64,000 nucleotides of DNA from an uncultured Clostridia bacterium (GTDB taxonomy: Bacteria > Bacillota > Clostridia > UBA1381), in assembly GCA_934454145.1 (NCBI GenBank), contig CAKSFT010000003.1, positions 62,001-126,000 of the forward strand. Reading direction: 5' to 3'. Positions 35,601 to 44,195 of this stretch are shown piece after piece. Made by a program: the position numbers and the translations under genes. How positions within the stretch are numbered: position 1 is the stretch's first letter; each line of letters opens with the position of its first letter. A model generated the notes under the pieces. That model did no database searches and was not told the DNA's origin. It saw only the letters and a program-made list of their open reading frames with translations.

Positions 35601-35720
35601 AAATTCTCGGACCGAGAATTTGAGATTTTCCCGGACTAAGTCCGGGGCAAGCAGAGCGTCCGGCTATCCGCCGAATCGCCTCGCACTTATGTGGTGCGAG
35701 AACGGGCGGAAGCCCGGACC
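35601..35720. other. Putative oriT: cluster of palindromes before the mob genes
   Basis: Three hairpins stand in 100 nt: AAATTCTCGG/CCGAGAATTT (35601-35621), CCCGGACT/AGTCCGGG (35630-35646) and CTCGCAC/GTGCGAG (35680-35700). The last is inside a larger GTCCGG...CCGGAC stem. The GC-rich cluster lies directly upstream of mobC and the relaxase gene, where oriT usually is. The rest of the gap 35350-35600 holds no gene I can support. Confidence 0.55.
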
Positions 35721-35746
35721 CACTTTACATGAAGGAGGTATGATAT

Positions 35747-36064
35747 ATGCAAGAAAAAAGAAGACGTGACAAAACGCTTACAGTAAGACTTACGGAAAAG
35801 GAAAAAAAGTATATTGAGAAGCAAGCAAAGAAAGCAGACCTTAATCTTACAAATTATATTGTAAAGCTTTCGCTTGAGACTTCCATTATAGTTAAAGAGG
35901 ATACAAGACCTCTGTTAATAGAATTAAAGCACATTGGAAATAACCTGAATCAAATAGCGATTAAGGTACATTCCGGTGCGTTTTCTTCGTATAATTTTCA
36001 GGAAGTGATTGATATGCAGAAAGAACTTAACCGTAAGCTTGACGAGATTGCGAGGAAAGAATAA
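35747..36064 (+). CDS. mobC: MobC-like mobilization accessory protein
   Basis: The 105-residue product has an N-terminal ribbon-helix-helix-like basic region (RRDKTLTVRLTEKEKKYIEKQAKKADLNLTNYI) and the MobC signature ELKHIGNNLNQIAIKVHSG. MobC binds oriT and helps the relaxase open the strands. It overlaps the relaxase gene by TAATG and has AAGGAGG before the start. Upstream palindromes fit its binding target. Confidence 0.88.
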   Translation: MQEKRRRDKTLTVRLTEKEKKYIEKQAKKADLNLTNYIVKLSLETSIIVKEDTRPLLIELKHIGNNLNQIAIKVHSGAFSSYNFQEVIDMQKELNRKLDEIARKE

Positions 36065-37590
36065 TGGCAACTGTAAATTTTATTCCCGAGCATACTCAGA
36101 ACGCAAGTGCAATGCGAGGTGTGATTGGATATTGTCAGCAAGAGAAAAAGACAAAGGATGAAAATTCCGGCAGGTGTTTGATCAGCGGAATATATTGCAA
36201 TGGTGAAAATGCTTACGAAGAATTTATGACAACAAAGCATGTATATGAAAAAACAAATGGCGTTTTCTTTTATCATTACGATCAAGCTTTTTCTCCGGAT
36301 GAAAAAGTCACCCCCGAAGAAGTTCATCAAATTGGATTGGAATTCGCAAAGCAAGCCTGGCCGGGATATGAGGTTATGGTTGCGACTCATACTGATGAAC
36401 CTCAACTGCATTCGCACTTTGTTATAAACTCAGTGGGTTGTGAAACAGGAAATAAGCTCAGGCAAGACGTTTATACATTAAAGCATCTAAGGAAGATTAG
36501 CGATGAAATTTGTATAAAGCATGGGCTTAGTGTGCTAAAACCTTACGAGGGCGGCGGTAAAAAAATCGCTGCAAGGGAATACCGTGCAGCGATGAAAGGT
36601 GATAGCTGGAAGTTCAGACTCATCAATGAGGTAGAAAGGGCTATGAAATTAAGTGGCAGTAAAAAAGAATTTATTGCCGAAATGAACAAGCGTGGTTATG
36701 AGGTAAGGTGGACAGAGGAAAGACAAAATATAACTTACACATGTCCTGACGGTTGGAAGTGCCGTGATAAAAAACTTCACGAAGACAAATTTATGAAAGC
36801 GAGGATGGAATATGAATTCAAGATTAGATTTGAACGCAAAGGAAAACTTAGTAATGGAAATGAAGGCGAGAAATATGGAACGGATAACACAGATGGAAGA
36901 CGAGCCGTATCAGCCGATAGTGTATGCGGTGAGGAAGGAACAGAGAGATACGGAATTTCAAATGCTGAAGGAAGCAATAGAATTCCAACCGGAGCTGTAT
37001 CAAAGGATATCGCAACTGGCTACAAAGAAACAGATAGAGGATATGTCGGAAACAATGTTGCAGAATCTGCTGGACGAGAACTGGAGCATTATGAGCAACC
37101 TGATATCAACGAACGCATCTACCGTAGCGAAGATGGAGAATTTGTTGCAACAGGATGGGAGCGAGAGAGAAAAATATATTTTGACCTTCTCGAACACCCT
37201 GACCGAGGAAGCGAACAAGTTAAGCCGGACGACAGATATGCTGAAAAGGCACCTGCTAAAATTTCTGGGGATAACGGTAGGAGCGGCAACTTTGTTCTCG
37301 ACGCTGGCATCGGTGCTCTTGCAGCTGTGGCTTCGCTGATGGATAACGACCAAGACGATGACCCGGAAGAGAAGAAAAAGAAACTTGATGCAAAGGATGC
37401 AGGTTCAAACTTTGGGTTTGCATTAGGCGGTGCCGTAGGACTTGCGGCCGCTCTTATAGCAAAGGGCAAAAAGCAAGACGAAGACATAACCGAACCCACG
37501 ACAGAAGAGTCTGGCGAGCATGATAAAATCAACAACGAACCATGCGAAGAAAGAGAGGATTTAGATGAAGATTTCAAGTTGGATATGTGA
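36064..37590 (+). CDS. MobP/VirD2-type relaxase
   Basis: The 508-residue relaxase has an N-terminal nuclease domain with a likely catalytic Tyr region (RGVIGYCQQEKKT), and the metal-binding histidine triad in THTDEPQLHSHFVINSV. It nicks oriT and leads the strand in transfer. The C-terminal third (about 270-508) is low-complexity, then has two hydrophobic Ala-rich segments (GIGALAAVASLM and GFALGGAVGLAAALIA). No coupling protein or type IV secretion genes are present, so the element is mobilizable, not self-transmissible. Another gene is embedded in a second frame at 36812-37339. Confidence 0.9.
   Translation: MATVNFIPEHTQNASAMRGVIGYCQQEKKTKDENSGRCLISGIYCNGENAYEEFMTTKHVYEKTNGVFFYHYDQAFSPDEKVTPEEVHQIGLEFAKQAWPGYEVMVATHTDEPQLHSHFVINSVGCETGNKLRQDVYTLKHLRKISDEICIKHGLSVLKPYEGGGKKIAAREYRAAMKGDSWKFRLINEVERAMKLSGSKKEFIAEMNKRGYEVRWTEERQNITYTCPDGWKCRDKKLHEDKFMKARMEYEFKIRFERKGKLSNGNEGEKYGTDNTDGRRAVSADSVCGEEGTERYGISNAEGSNRIPTGAVSKDIATGYKETDRGYVGNNVAESAGRELEHYEQPDINERIYRSEDGEFVATGWERERKIYFDLLEHPDRGSEQVKPDDRYAEKAPAKISGDNGRSGNFVLDAGIGALAAVASLMDNDQDDDPEEKKKKLDAKDAGSNFGFALGGAVGLAAALIAKGKKQDEDITEPTTEESGEHDKINNEPCEEREDLDEDFKLDM
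36812..37339 (+). CDS. Overlapping gene inside the relaxase: helical protein with C-terminal membrane anchor
   Basis: A 175-codon frame lies wholly within the relaxase gene in another frame. Its product has a long helical, coiled-coil-prone region (KEAIEFQPELYQRISQLATKKQIEDMSETML and following) and ends with one clear transmembrane segment (FLGITVGAATLFSTLASVLLQLWL). A GAGG lies about 9 nt before the ATG. ColE1-type plasmids have mob genes nested in the relaxase gene in the same way. Composition argues that this frame is real, while the relaxase frame here is low-complexity. Confidence 0.6.
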   Translation: MNSRLDLNAKENLVMEMKARNMERITQMEDEPYQPIVYAVRKEQRDTEFQMLKEAIEFQPELYQRISQLATKKQIEDMSETMLQNLLDENWSIMSNLISTNASTVAKMENLLQQDGSEREKYILTFSNTLTEEANKLSRTTDMLKRHLLKFLGITVGAATLFSTLASVLLQLWLR

Positions 37591-37642
37591 GGCAAGCGGA
37601 CTTGTTCCGCTTGCTGATTTTTTTAGGAAGGAGGTATTTCTT

Positions 37643-37843
37643 ATGACAAGAAGAGAACGGGAGCGGGAATTGCGTTCATACCCGATGGCATTAACCGTGC
37701 CGGAGGTTGCTGAAATATTAAGAGTTTGCACAAAAACGGTGTATAAGCTCATAAAAGAAAACAGCATTCCCTCTGTCAAAATCGGCAGGGAAATCCGCGT
37801 TTCGAAGGTTCGGCTTATTGACTATCTGCAAAATTCAGCATAA
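37643..37843 (+). CDS. xis: Excisionase-like helix-turn-helix protein
   Basis: The 66-residue product is a HTH_17/MerR-like winged helix: ALTVPEVAEILRVCTKTVYKLIKENSIPSVKIGREIRVSKVRLIDYLQ. AAGGAGG precedes ATG 37643. It lies 121 nt upstream of integrase 2 on the same strand, the usual place for an Xis that turns the integrase toward excision. A role as a plain regulator is the alternative. Confidence 0.8.
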   Translation: MTRRERERELRSYPMALTVPEVAEILRVCTKTVYKLIKENSIPSVKIGREIRVSKVRLIDYLQNSA

Positions 37844-37964
37844 GTTTGAACCCCGAAATTGTTCTAAGCGACCAAACTTAAAAATATGTCTGGACTTTCA
37901 AAAGTCTTTGTGGTATTGTTTGTGTCGCAGCGAGAAAAATATAAATTTATAGGAGGTAAAGAAT

Positions 37965-39155
37965 ATGTCAAAAGCAACATTTGCTGCAAGCATGCAAGCA
38001 AAAAGCGGCAGGCTCTATGCGGTCATACAAGTCAAGTCAGGTAAAACAACCAAGCCTGTATGGAGAGCACTCGGACTTGACGAAGGCACGGCAAAGTCAA
38101 CCGTAAACAAACGCTTCAGAGAGGTGGTGGCAAACTTTGAGGAAGAATACGCAGAATTGCTCGAAAGAGCAAACAGACCAAATTCCGAGATACCGGTATA
38201 CGAGTATCTTAAAGAATTCGTGGAAAGAATGAAACCGAATATTCAGTATAACACCTATGTAAGCTATCACGGAATGGTGGAAGGAAAAATCAAAAGATAT
38301 TTTGAAGAAAATCCCCACCTTACTATTGGCAACATAACCGCTAAAGAAATAGAAAGGTTCTACACCCATCTGTTCAGCTTCGGGGTAAAATCGAACACAG
38401 TAATACACTATCATGCAGTCTTACATAAAGCCTTCAAACAGGCTTTTAAAGATGACCTGATAATAGCAAATCCCTTTGATAAAGTAACAAGACCAAAGAA
38501 AAATGAGTTTCAAGGCTCATTTTACTCAAAAGATGAAATGCAGAAACTTCTGGAGCTTACAAAAGATGACCAGATGTACACTGCAATTATGGTCTCGGGT
38601 ACAATGGGTCTTCGCCGAAGTGAAACATTAGGTGTAAGATGGTCAAGGATAGATTGGGAGGCTAAAAGCATCCTGCTTGACACAAAGGTCATTGAGAAAA
38701 GAATCAATGGCAAAAAAGTTCCCGTACCTGTCGAGGTAATGAAGAACAAATCAAGCAAACGCACAATGATAATCCCCGATATGGCATACGAACTGCTAAA
38801 GGAACAAAAAGAACGGCAGGAAATATACAAAGAAATGTTCGGCAAAAACTACAACCACGAGTTTGACGACTATGTATGTGTAAACCCAATGGGGAATCTG
38901 CTGAAACCAAGCTATGTAACCGAACACTTTAGCAAACTGCTCGAAAAAATCGGTATGAGGCATATCCGTTTCCATGACCTTCGTCACACAGTGGCAAGTT
39001 TGCTTATAAACAACGGAGTACCGCTTACGCATGTATCGGATTATCTTGGTCATGCTGACATTAAGGTAACTGCAAATACATACGGGCACCTTGATAAAGC
39101 ATCCAAGTCTGTCAGTGCAAATGTAATAAATAGTGTGTTAAACGAAAACTTATAA
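37965..39155 (+). CDS. int: Tyrosine recombinase/integrase 2
   Basis: The 396-residue product has an N-terminal arm-type binding region, a SAM-like core-binding domain (about 75-165, NTVIHYHAVLHKAFKQA) and a catalytic domain with Arg in GLRRSETLGVRW, HDLRHTVASLL, LGHADIKVTANTYGHL. Its motifs resemble those of integrase 1, so the two may share tRNA-Ser specificity. It follows the Xis-like gene; GGAGG precedes the start. It is the likely integrase of the mobilizable element between the two tRNA fragments. Confidence 0.92.
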   Translation: MSKATFAASMQAKSGRLYAVIQVKSGKTTKPVWRALGLDEGTAKSTVNKRFREVVANFEEEYAELLERANRPNSEIPVYEYLKEFVERMKPNIQYNTYVSYHGMVEGKIKRYFEENPHLTIGNITAKEIERFYTHLFSFGVKSNTVIHYHAVLHKAFKQAFKDDLIIANPFDKVTRPKKNEFQGSFYSKDEMQKLLELTKDDQMYTAIMVSGTMGLRRSETLGVRWSRIDWEAKSILLDTKVIEKRINGKKVPVPVEVMKNKSSKRTMIIPDMAYELLKEQKERQEIYKEMFGKNYNHEFDDYVCVNPMGNLLKPSYVTEHFSKLLEKIGMRHIRFHDLRHTVASLLINNGVPLTHVSDYLGHADIKVTANTYGHLDKASKSVSANVINSVLNENL

Positions 39156-39203
39156 GGCACCTCGAAGTTCGGGGTGTCTTTCATCATAGAAAGGGAAGAT
39201 TTT

Positions 39204-39809
39204 ATGGAAGAAAAACAGTATATGAGCGGTTGCCAATTACGGCAATATCTGCACATATCAACACGCAAGCTTAAGTTCCTTATGGACCATAAATTAATAC
39301 CGCATATTAACACAGGACACGCAACACATAAGTACCTGGTACGCAAAGAGGATGCCGAAAAATTCCTTGTAAGATTAGGAACTGACCAAAAGTTAATCGA
39401 AAAGCTTAAAGGTCAGTTCCCGCACGATGGAGAACGGCACCCAAGACAATTCTTCACAGCATCCGAAGAAAACTGCACCGCCTTCCGTCTGTGGCTCGAA
39501 AAGAGATGGGCAGAACTGCCTGATGCTCTGCCCACTCTGACTGCCGCACAAATATCAGGGCATAAAGCCCAAAGAATACGAGAGCTTATAAAAGAAAATA
39601 TCCTGCATGGAGTTATAGTAAATACAACACAGTATATACCGAAAGCAGAATTTATATCATACCTGTCAACGCCTGAAAAACTTGCAATACCAAGAACAGA
39701 AGCATACAAGGATTTAATACGGGAATTTAAGAAACGCCAATGCCGAGAACGGGAAAATGAAATCCGCCGACAAAAAAGAAAAACGGCAAGAGAATCAAAC
39801 CGACTTTGA
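39204..39809 (+). CDS. DNA-binding helix-turn-helix protein
   Basis: The 201-residue product has an N-terminal excisionase-like fold (MSGCQLRQYLHISTRKLKFLMDHKLIPHINTGHATHKYLVRKEDAEKFL, about 7-55). A second similar segment lies in the middle (TAAQISGHKAQRIRELIKENILHG...YIPKAEFISYL), and the C-terminus is strongly basic (RECRERENEIRRQKRK-like). It probably binds DNA near the integrase. ATG 39204 is preceded by AAAGGGAAG. A strong terminator follows, perhaps the end of this module. Confidence 0.7.
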   Translation: MEEKQYMSGCQLRQYLHISTRKLKFLMDHKLIPHINTGHATHKYLVRKEDAEKFLVRLGTDQKLIEKLKGQFPHDGERHPRQFFTASEENCTAFRLWLEKRWAELPDALPTLTAAQISGHKAQRIRELIKENILHGVIVNTTQYIPKAEFISYLSTPEKLAIPRTEAYKDLIREFKKRQCRERENEIRRQKRKTARESNRL

Positions 39810-39815
39810 AAACAC

Positions 39816-39860
39816 AGAGGGTGAAACTGAGCAGAAATGCTTGGTTTCACCCTCTTTTTT
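39816..39860 (+). terminator. Intrinsic terminator
   Basis: Perfect arms AGAGGGTGAAAC (39816-39827) and GTTTCACCCTCT (39844-39855), then TTTTT. Confidence 0.88.
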
Positions 39861-40005
39861 GCGTTTAGGGGGGATTTTTTTAAATCTATTGATTGTAAAG
39901 AAGAAATATGTTATACTTTAATCAATCACTGTCCGTTTTTACACCCACTAAACTTGATATAATGATTACAATAAATCAATTATATTCGTTTTGGAGGTAG
40001 AAACT

Positions 40006-40824
40006 ATGAAAAAATATCCTATCGGATTTCATACAGGAGTAAACAAAGAAACTGAAAAGGAAACAAAGGTAACAGTTTACCGGGAAATGGCTCAACCTAA
40101 GAAATCCGTGGTGCAGGTGTACTTCCCTCACAGGGGTATGGGCTGGGCATATTACAACGATAGTTTTGATTTGAAAGTTGGCGACTTTGTTTATGTAGAA
40201 GGCAAACTCGAAGGTTATCGCGGACAGGTTACAGAAGTAAATTATTCTTTCAAGATTAAGCTTTCCGATTACAAGAAGGTTATCGCTGTAATTGACACCA
40301 ATGTTAAGGGCGACTTCTATCTTGCCGGTTCACACATTGTAAGCTTTGACAGAAATGCAATACCCTTTTCAAAAGTTCTTACCTGGTTCAAGGCTCCTGA
40401 AAATGATGAGGAGTATGTAAGCGGTAATGATGATGCATTTAGATTTCCTCTTGACGATTTGTCAAAGATGAAAATTGCTCACGATGTCGCTGATCGTGGA
40501 CATGATTATTATATTGAAAATCGAGTTGGCTTTGTTGAGATAGACGGAACACGCGGTCACGTTATTGTAGAAGGCAGTGAAAATTACGAAATTGAATTTG
40601 TTTACATAGAGGGCGAAATCTCTAACCTCAAATGTTCCTGTTTCTGCAGTGGTGCCTGCAAGCACGAATTTGCCGCAATGCTTCAACTTAAGGAATCCCT
40701 TGAACTCATAAACGAAAACTATGAAGAGGAACACAACGGCTACTTTGCGATCATCAGCAAGGGTGTGTTTATGAATACAGTTATGAATAAAAAGGTATCC
40801 GGCAAAATCAGTCTGGGAGTGTAA
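40006..40824 (+). CDS. SWIM zinc-finger protein
   Basis: The 272-residue product ends in a SWIM-type zinc finger, LKCSCFCSGACKHEFAAML (CxCxnCxH, about 207-225). Its N-terminal part has beta-rich segments including a KOW/SH3-like run (LKVGDFVYVEGKLEGYRGQVTEV). SWIM domains bind nucleic acid or protein; the precise role here is unknown. GGAGG lies 8 nt before ATG 40006. It starts a run of small genes (40006-41447). Confidence 0.75.
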   Translation: MKKYPIGFHTGVNKETEKETKVTVYREMAQPKKSVVQVYFPHRGMGWAYYNDSFDLKVGDFVYVEGKLEGYRGQVTEVNYSFKIKLSDYKKVIAVIDTNVKGDFYLAGSHIVSFDRNAIPFSKVLTWFKAPENDEEYVSGNDDAFRFPLDDLSKMKIAHDVADRGHDYYIENRVGFVEIDGTRGHVIVEGSENYEIEFVYIEGEISNLKCSCFCSGACKHEFAAMLQLKESLELINENYEEEHNGYFAIISKGVFMNTVMNKKVSGKISLGV

Positions 40825-40826
40825 TA

Positions 40827-40886
40827 ATGGCATTCTATGGCTTTGGGGAATATGGTGAATTCCTTGATGACTTTGATGGAGGATAA
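40827..40886 (+). CDS. Very short ORF (19 residues)
   Basis: An ATG two nt after the SWIM gene stop opens a 19-codon acidic, aromatic-rich frame (MAFYGFGEYGEFLDDFDGG). It ends 5 nt before the next gene's ATG, and its GGAGG codons double as that gene's ribosome binding site. It may be a coupling leader, not a functional protein. Confidence 0.3.
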   Translation: MAFYGFGEYGEFLDDFDGG

Positions 40887-40891
40887 AAGAC

Positions 40892-41257
40892 ATGGTTAAA
40901 TTTCTGTTAAAAACAAGGGACGAGAACACTCTTGCATACGAATATTTTCCCGAAGGAGATCTTGAATCAAAGGCAGGTATCATAATTCTTGATACAAATT
41001 TAGAAACAATAACTGTTGATGTCCCTGCAGAAAAAGATTTTTTGAGCAGCATAACAGCAAAAAAATTAAACGAAATGCGTGATGCCATTAACCGGATGCG
41101 AATTGAAAACGTAGAACCAGAACTAACAGAGGATGAATTGCCCATCGCAACCGAAGATGAATCATGGTATTGGTATGGCGATCATGCAATTAATAGTATT
41201 TGGAAAGCTTTTCGTGAAGGGAAAGAACTCCCCGAAGGTACTGTGATGTGGTATTAA
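40892..41257 (+). CDS. Hypothetical acidic protein
   Basis: The 121-residue product is unrecognised. It is acidic (TEDELPIATEDE) with aromatic residues near the C-terminus (SWYWYGDHAINSIWKAF). No membrane segment or catalytic motif is seen. The ribosome binding site GGAGG lies at the end of the preceding micro-ORF. It sits between the SWIM protein and a small Cys-containing protein, all on one strand. Confidence 0.6.
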   Translation: MVKFLLKTRDENTLAYEYFPEGDLESKAGIIILDTNLETITVDVPAEKDFLSSITAKKLNEMRDAINRMRIENVEPELTEDELPIATEDESWYWYGDHAINSIWKAFREGKELPEGTVMWY

Positions 41258-41285
41258 GTATGAATTTATAGAGGTGTCGCTAATC

Positions 41286-41447
41286 ATGAAGAAAAGGCAA
41301 GATGTTTATATGCAACCTGAAATTTTATATTTAGATAATTGTATTGTCAGAGTACTCAGACCAATTCATACAGACGAAGAGTGTGAATGCAGAATGGAAA
41401 GAATAAAAAATGCGGCTGCGAAACTTATTATATCAACGACTAAGTAA
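41286..41447 (+). CDS. Small hypothetical protein (53 residues)
   Basis: A 53-codon frame (MKKRQDVYMQPEILYLDNCI..., ending LIISTTK) is preceded by GAGGTG. It has a Cys-containing middle (TDEECECRMERIKNA). It falls in the gap between the acidic protein and the WYL-type regulator and keeps their strand and spacing, so it is probably expressed. Confidence 0.45.
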   Translation: MKKRQDVYMQPEILYLDNCIVRVLRPIHTDEECECRMERIKNAAAKLIISTTK

Positions 41448-41462
41448 GTCAGGAGGAACAAA

Positions 41463-41957
41463 ATGAAACTATCGCATCAGAAACTTAAAATGATGTATCT
41501 GGCAAAGATACTTATGGAACAGACCGACGAGGAGAACACAATCACTGTGCCTGAAATGATTGCCGAGCTTTCAAAGCTTGGCATTTCTGCCGAGCGCAAA
41601 AGTATTTATGATGACCTTGAATACCTGCAGCTGTTCGGGCTTGATATCTGTTCAACCAAAACTCGTACAACCAATTATTATATCGCAAGTCGTGATTTTG
41701 AATTGCCTGAGCTAAAGCTCTTGGTTGACAGCGTTCAGTCATCAAAGTTTATTACCCGTAAAAAGAGTATGGAGCTTATCTCGAAAATCGAAAAGCTTAC
41801 AAGCCGCGAGAATGCGAAGAAACTGCAAAGGCAGGTGTTTATCACTAATCGTGTAAAGACAGTCAATGAGCAGATTTACTACAATGTTGATAAAATACAT
41901 GAGGCTATTGCGGCGAATAAGCAGATTATTGGTACGAAATGGCTGCAGAGTTTTTGA
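41463..41957 (+). pseudogene. WYL-type transcriptional regulator, C-terminally truncated
   Basis: The 164-residue product begins like WYL regulators: an HTH_11 helix-turn-helix (ITVPEMIAELSKLGISAERKSIYDDLEYLQ) and the linker helices up to NEQIYYNVDKIHEAIAANKQI. It then breaks off as IGTKWLQSF-stop, where family members of about 300 residues continue with the WYL ligand domain. The break is at about 41930-41940, and the next frame starts as an equally abrupt Sel1-repeat gene, which points to a deletion that joined two genes. Confidence 0.7.
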
Positions 41958-42328
41958 ACGAAGATGGAATGTACTGTGCAGGAATAATGTATCGTGATGG
42001 TCAGGGTACAGAACAAGACTATGATAAAGCATTAGAATGGTTTATGAAAGCGTCAGAACATGACCATCCTGGTGCTATAAACGAAGTCGGGGTATACTAT
42101 CATAATAAGAAAAATATGAGAGGAAAACACTCAGAAGCCATCAAATGGTACAAGAGAGCAGCAGAACTCGGCGAGATGCATGCTCAGTGTAATCTAGGGT
42201 GGTATTATGAATACGGACTTGGTTGTGAAACTGATATGTACCTTGCAAGGAAATATTACAAGTTATCTGCAGAGCAAGGATTTGAAGATGCGATAAGATA
42301 TTTAAAGCGAATTAATAAAAAGATTTAA
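41939..42328 (+). CDS. Sel1-repeat protein, probably 5'-truncated
   Basis: The 129-residue product has three Sel1-like tetratricopeptide repeats (GIMYRDGQGTEQDYDKALEWFMKAS; EAIKWYKRAAELGEMHAQCNLGWYYEYGLGCETDMYLARKYYKLSAEQG). It opens in the middle of a repeat, overlaps the truncated regulator gene, and has no ribosome binding site, so the 5' part has probably been lost. Sel1 repeats mediate protein-protein contacts. Expression is uncertain. Confidence 0.65.
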   Translation: MAAEFLNEDGMYCAGIMYRDGQGTEQDYDKALEWFMKASEHDHPGAINEVGVYYHNKKNMRGKHSEAIKWYKRAAELGEMHAQCNLGWYYEYGLGCETDMYLARKYYKLSAEQGFEDAIRYLKRINKKI

Positions 42329-42429
42329 GATTAATTTGAATTTTTGATGTTAAAGATGGCTTGCATCATATCACATATAAAAATTGGTTGCAGCACCAGT
42401 AAATTATAGAACAAAGGAGCTTCTTGTTT

Positions 42430-42780
42430 ATGATTAAAGTTATTTGTTACCCGAAATGTACAACTTGTCAGAAAGCAAAGAAATGGCTTGATGATAACAA
42501 AATTGAATATAAAATTCGCGACATAAAAGAAGATAATCCGAATATCGAGGAATTGTCTGCTTGGCACAAGATGAGCGGACTTCCTTTGAGGAGATTTTTT
42601 AACACATCGGGGCTTTTATATAAGTCTATGGAGCTTAAGGACAAGCTTTCCTCAATGCCTGAAGAAGAACAGCTGAAGTTGCTTTCAACAGACGGAATGC
42701 TTGTAAAGCGTCCGATTGTAATTAGTGACGATTTTGTTTTAGTCGGATTTAATGAAAGCAAATGGAGTGATAAGCTATGA
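42430..42780 (+). CDS. ArsC/Spx-family thioredoxin-fold protein
   Basis: The 116-residue product has the ArsC/Spx fold: KVICYPKCTTCQKAKKWLDDNKIEY with a CxxC-type active site (CTTC), and the conserved KRPIVISDDFVLVGFNE end. Arg in DIKEDNP and LPLRRFFNTSG fit the arsenate reductase-like YffB/Spx group. Either a reductase or a transcription-regulating role is possible. AAAGGAG precedes ATG 42430. It overlaps the RhuM gene by 4 nt. Confidence 0.85.
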   Translation: MIKVICYPKCTTCQKAKKWLDDNKIEYKIRDIKEDNPNIEELSAWHKMSGLPLRRFFNTSGLLYKSMELKDKLSSMPEEEQLKLLSTDGMLVKRPIVISDDFVLVGFNESKWSDKL

Positions 42781-43820
42781 AAAAGGATAATGAAAATAAA
42801 ATACGTTCCTCGGCAGCAGAATATCTTACTTATGTTGCGGCAACCGGAAGCAATGGCGAAAGTATAGAAATGAGATATGAGGACGAAAATATTTGGCTTA
42901 CTCAAAAAATGATGGCTACGTTATATGATGTAGATGTTCGTACAATTAATGAACATATTAAAAAAATATATTCTGATAGTGAACTTCAAGAAGAAGCAAC
43001 TATCCGGAATTTCCGGATAGTTCAAAATGAAGGTAATCGTCAAGTGAGTAGAGAAATAAATCACTATAATCTGCAAATGATTATCGCCGTTGGATTCAAG
43101 GTTAACAATGAGCGTGCCATCCAATTCCGCAAATGGGCAAATGCAATTGTTAAAGATTACACCATTCAGGGTTGGGTTATAGATGATGACCGTCTGAAAA
43201 GCGGTGGCTCAGTGCTTACAGAAAAGTATTTTGAGCATTTGCTTGAAAGAATCAGAGAAATCAGAATATCTGAACGTAAATTTTATCAAAAAATAACAGA
43301 TATTTATGCGACAGCACTTGACTATGACAAATCATCAAAAACCACAAAACAATTCTTTGCAAATGTTCAAAACAAGCTGCATTGGGCAATACATCAACAT
43401 ACTGCGGCAGAACTTATTATGGAACGTGCAAACAGTGAGAAGCCTCATATGGGACTCACATCGTGGGAAAACTATCCTAATGGTAAAATCCAGAAATACG
43501 ATGTTTCAATTGCAAAAAACTATCTTGCAGAAGATGAACTGCAAGGATTGAGAAGAATTGTAACTATGTATCTTGATTATGCAGAACATCAGGCATCAAG
43601 ACATATTCCAATGACTATGGAAGACTGGGCGGATAAACTTAATCATTTTCTTGAATTCAACGAACACGAAATCTTAACGGATGGTGGCAGAGTAACTCAC
43701 GAAATTGCAAAAGCATTCGCAGAAAGTGAATTTGAAAAATACAGAATAATTCAAGACCGCCTGTATGAGAGTGATTTTGATAGATTTGTGTCATTGGAAG
43801 AAAATATAAAAGCCGAATAA
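42777..43820 (+). CDS. RhuM-family virulence-associated protein
   Basis: The 347-residue product has the RhuM signature: ENIWLTQKMMATLYDVDVRTINEHIKKIY, REINHYNLQMIIAVGFKVNNERAIQFRKWANAIVKDYTIQGWVIDDDRLK (about 100-145). The C-terminal part ends like a Fic/DOC-related helix bundle (TMEDWADKLNHFLEFN). RhuM genes are common cargo on islands. The function is unknown. It overlaps the Spx-like gene by ATGA. Confidence 0.85.
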   Translation: MKKDNENKIRSSAAEYLTYVAATGSNGESIEMRYEDENIWLTQKMMATLYDVDVRTINEHIKKIYSDSELQEEATIRNFRIVQNEGNRQVSREINHYNLQMIIAVGFKVNNERAIQFRKWANAIVKDYTIQGWVIDDDRLKSGGSVLTEKYFEHLLERIREIRISERKFYQKITDIYATALDYDKSSKTTKQFFANVQNKLHWAIHQHTAAELIMERANSEKPHMGLTSWENYPNGKIQKYDVSIAKNYLAEDELQGLRRIVTMYLDYAEHQASRHIPMTMEDWADKLNHFLEFNEHEILTDGGRVTHEIAKAFAESEFEKYRIIQDRLYESDFDRFVSLEENIKAE

Positions 43821-43883
43821 AAAATTCGTTGACTTATGCCTATTTGTGTGATAGTGTTTGTGTTGCCGAAGGAGGTGACGCAG

Positions 43884-44147
43884 ATGGCGAAGTACACATT
43901 AGAAAAAATTATGTATGGCGACAAATATGGAATTGAAAGTGCTGTGTTTGTAGAAGTATTCAGGATGGTAGAACAGAAAGTTGCTGCCAAGACGATACGA
44001 GAACAACTGAATATGATTTACGTCAAGCACGCACTGCTGACGGCAAAAAGAATGATTGAAGAGGGCGACTCGATTTCGGACATACCGGAATTAGAGTCGC
44101 TCTCTTTGGGTAAGGAGGGAAATGATGCCGACATAATCGATGAATGA
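43884..44147 (+). CDS. Hypothetical protein (87 residues)
   Basis: The product is unrecognised, basic at the N-terminus (MAKYTLEKIMYGDKYGIES) and acidic at the C-terminus, likely all-helical. AAGGAGG lies upstream of ATG 43884 with 9-nt spacing. It stands alone between the RhuM gene and the secreted protein. A small cytoplasmic regulator or antitoxin-like protein is possible. Confidence 0.55.
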   Translation: MAKYTLEKIMYGDKYGIESAVFVEVFRMVEQKVAAKTIREQLNMIYVKHALLTAKRMIEEGDSISDIPELESLSLGKEGNDADIIDE

Positions 44148-44195
44148 AATTCGAGTATGTCGGTATTTTTATACCCAAAATGAAAGGATGAGAAT

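Noticed and set aside
37000..37595. Minus-strand frames opposite the relaxase C-terminus
   Set aside because: Serine/proline-rich shadows of the low-complexity relaxase tail without ribosome binding sites.
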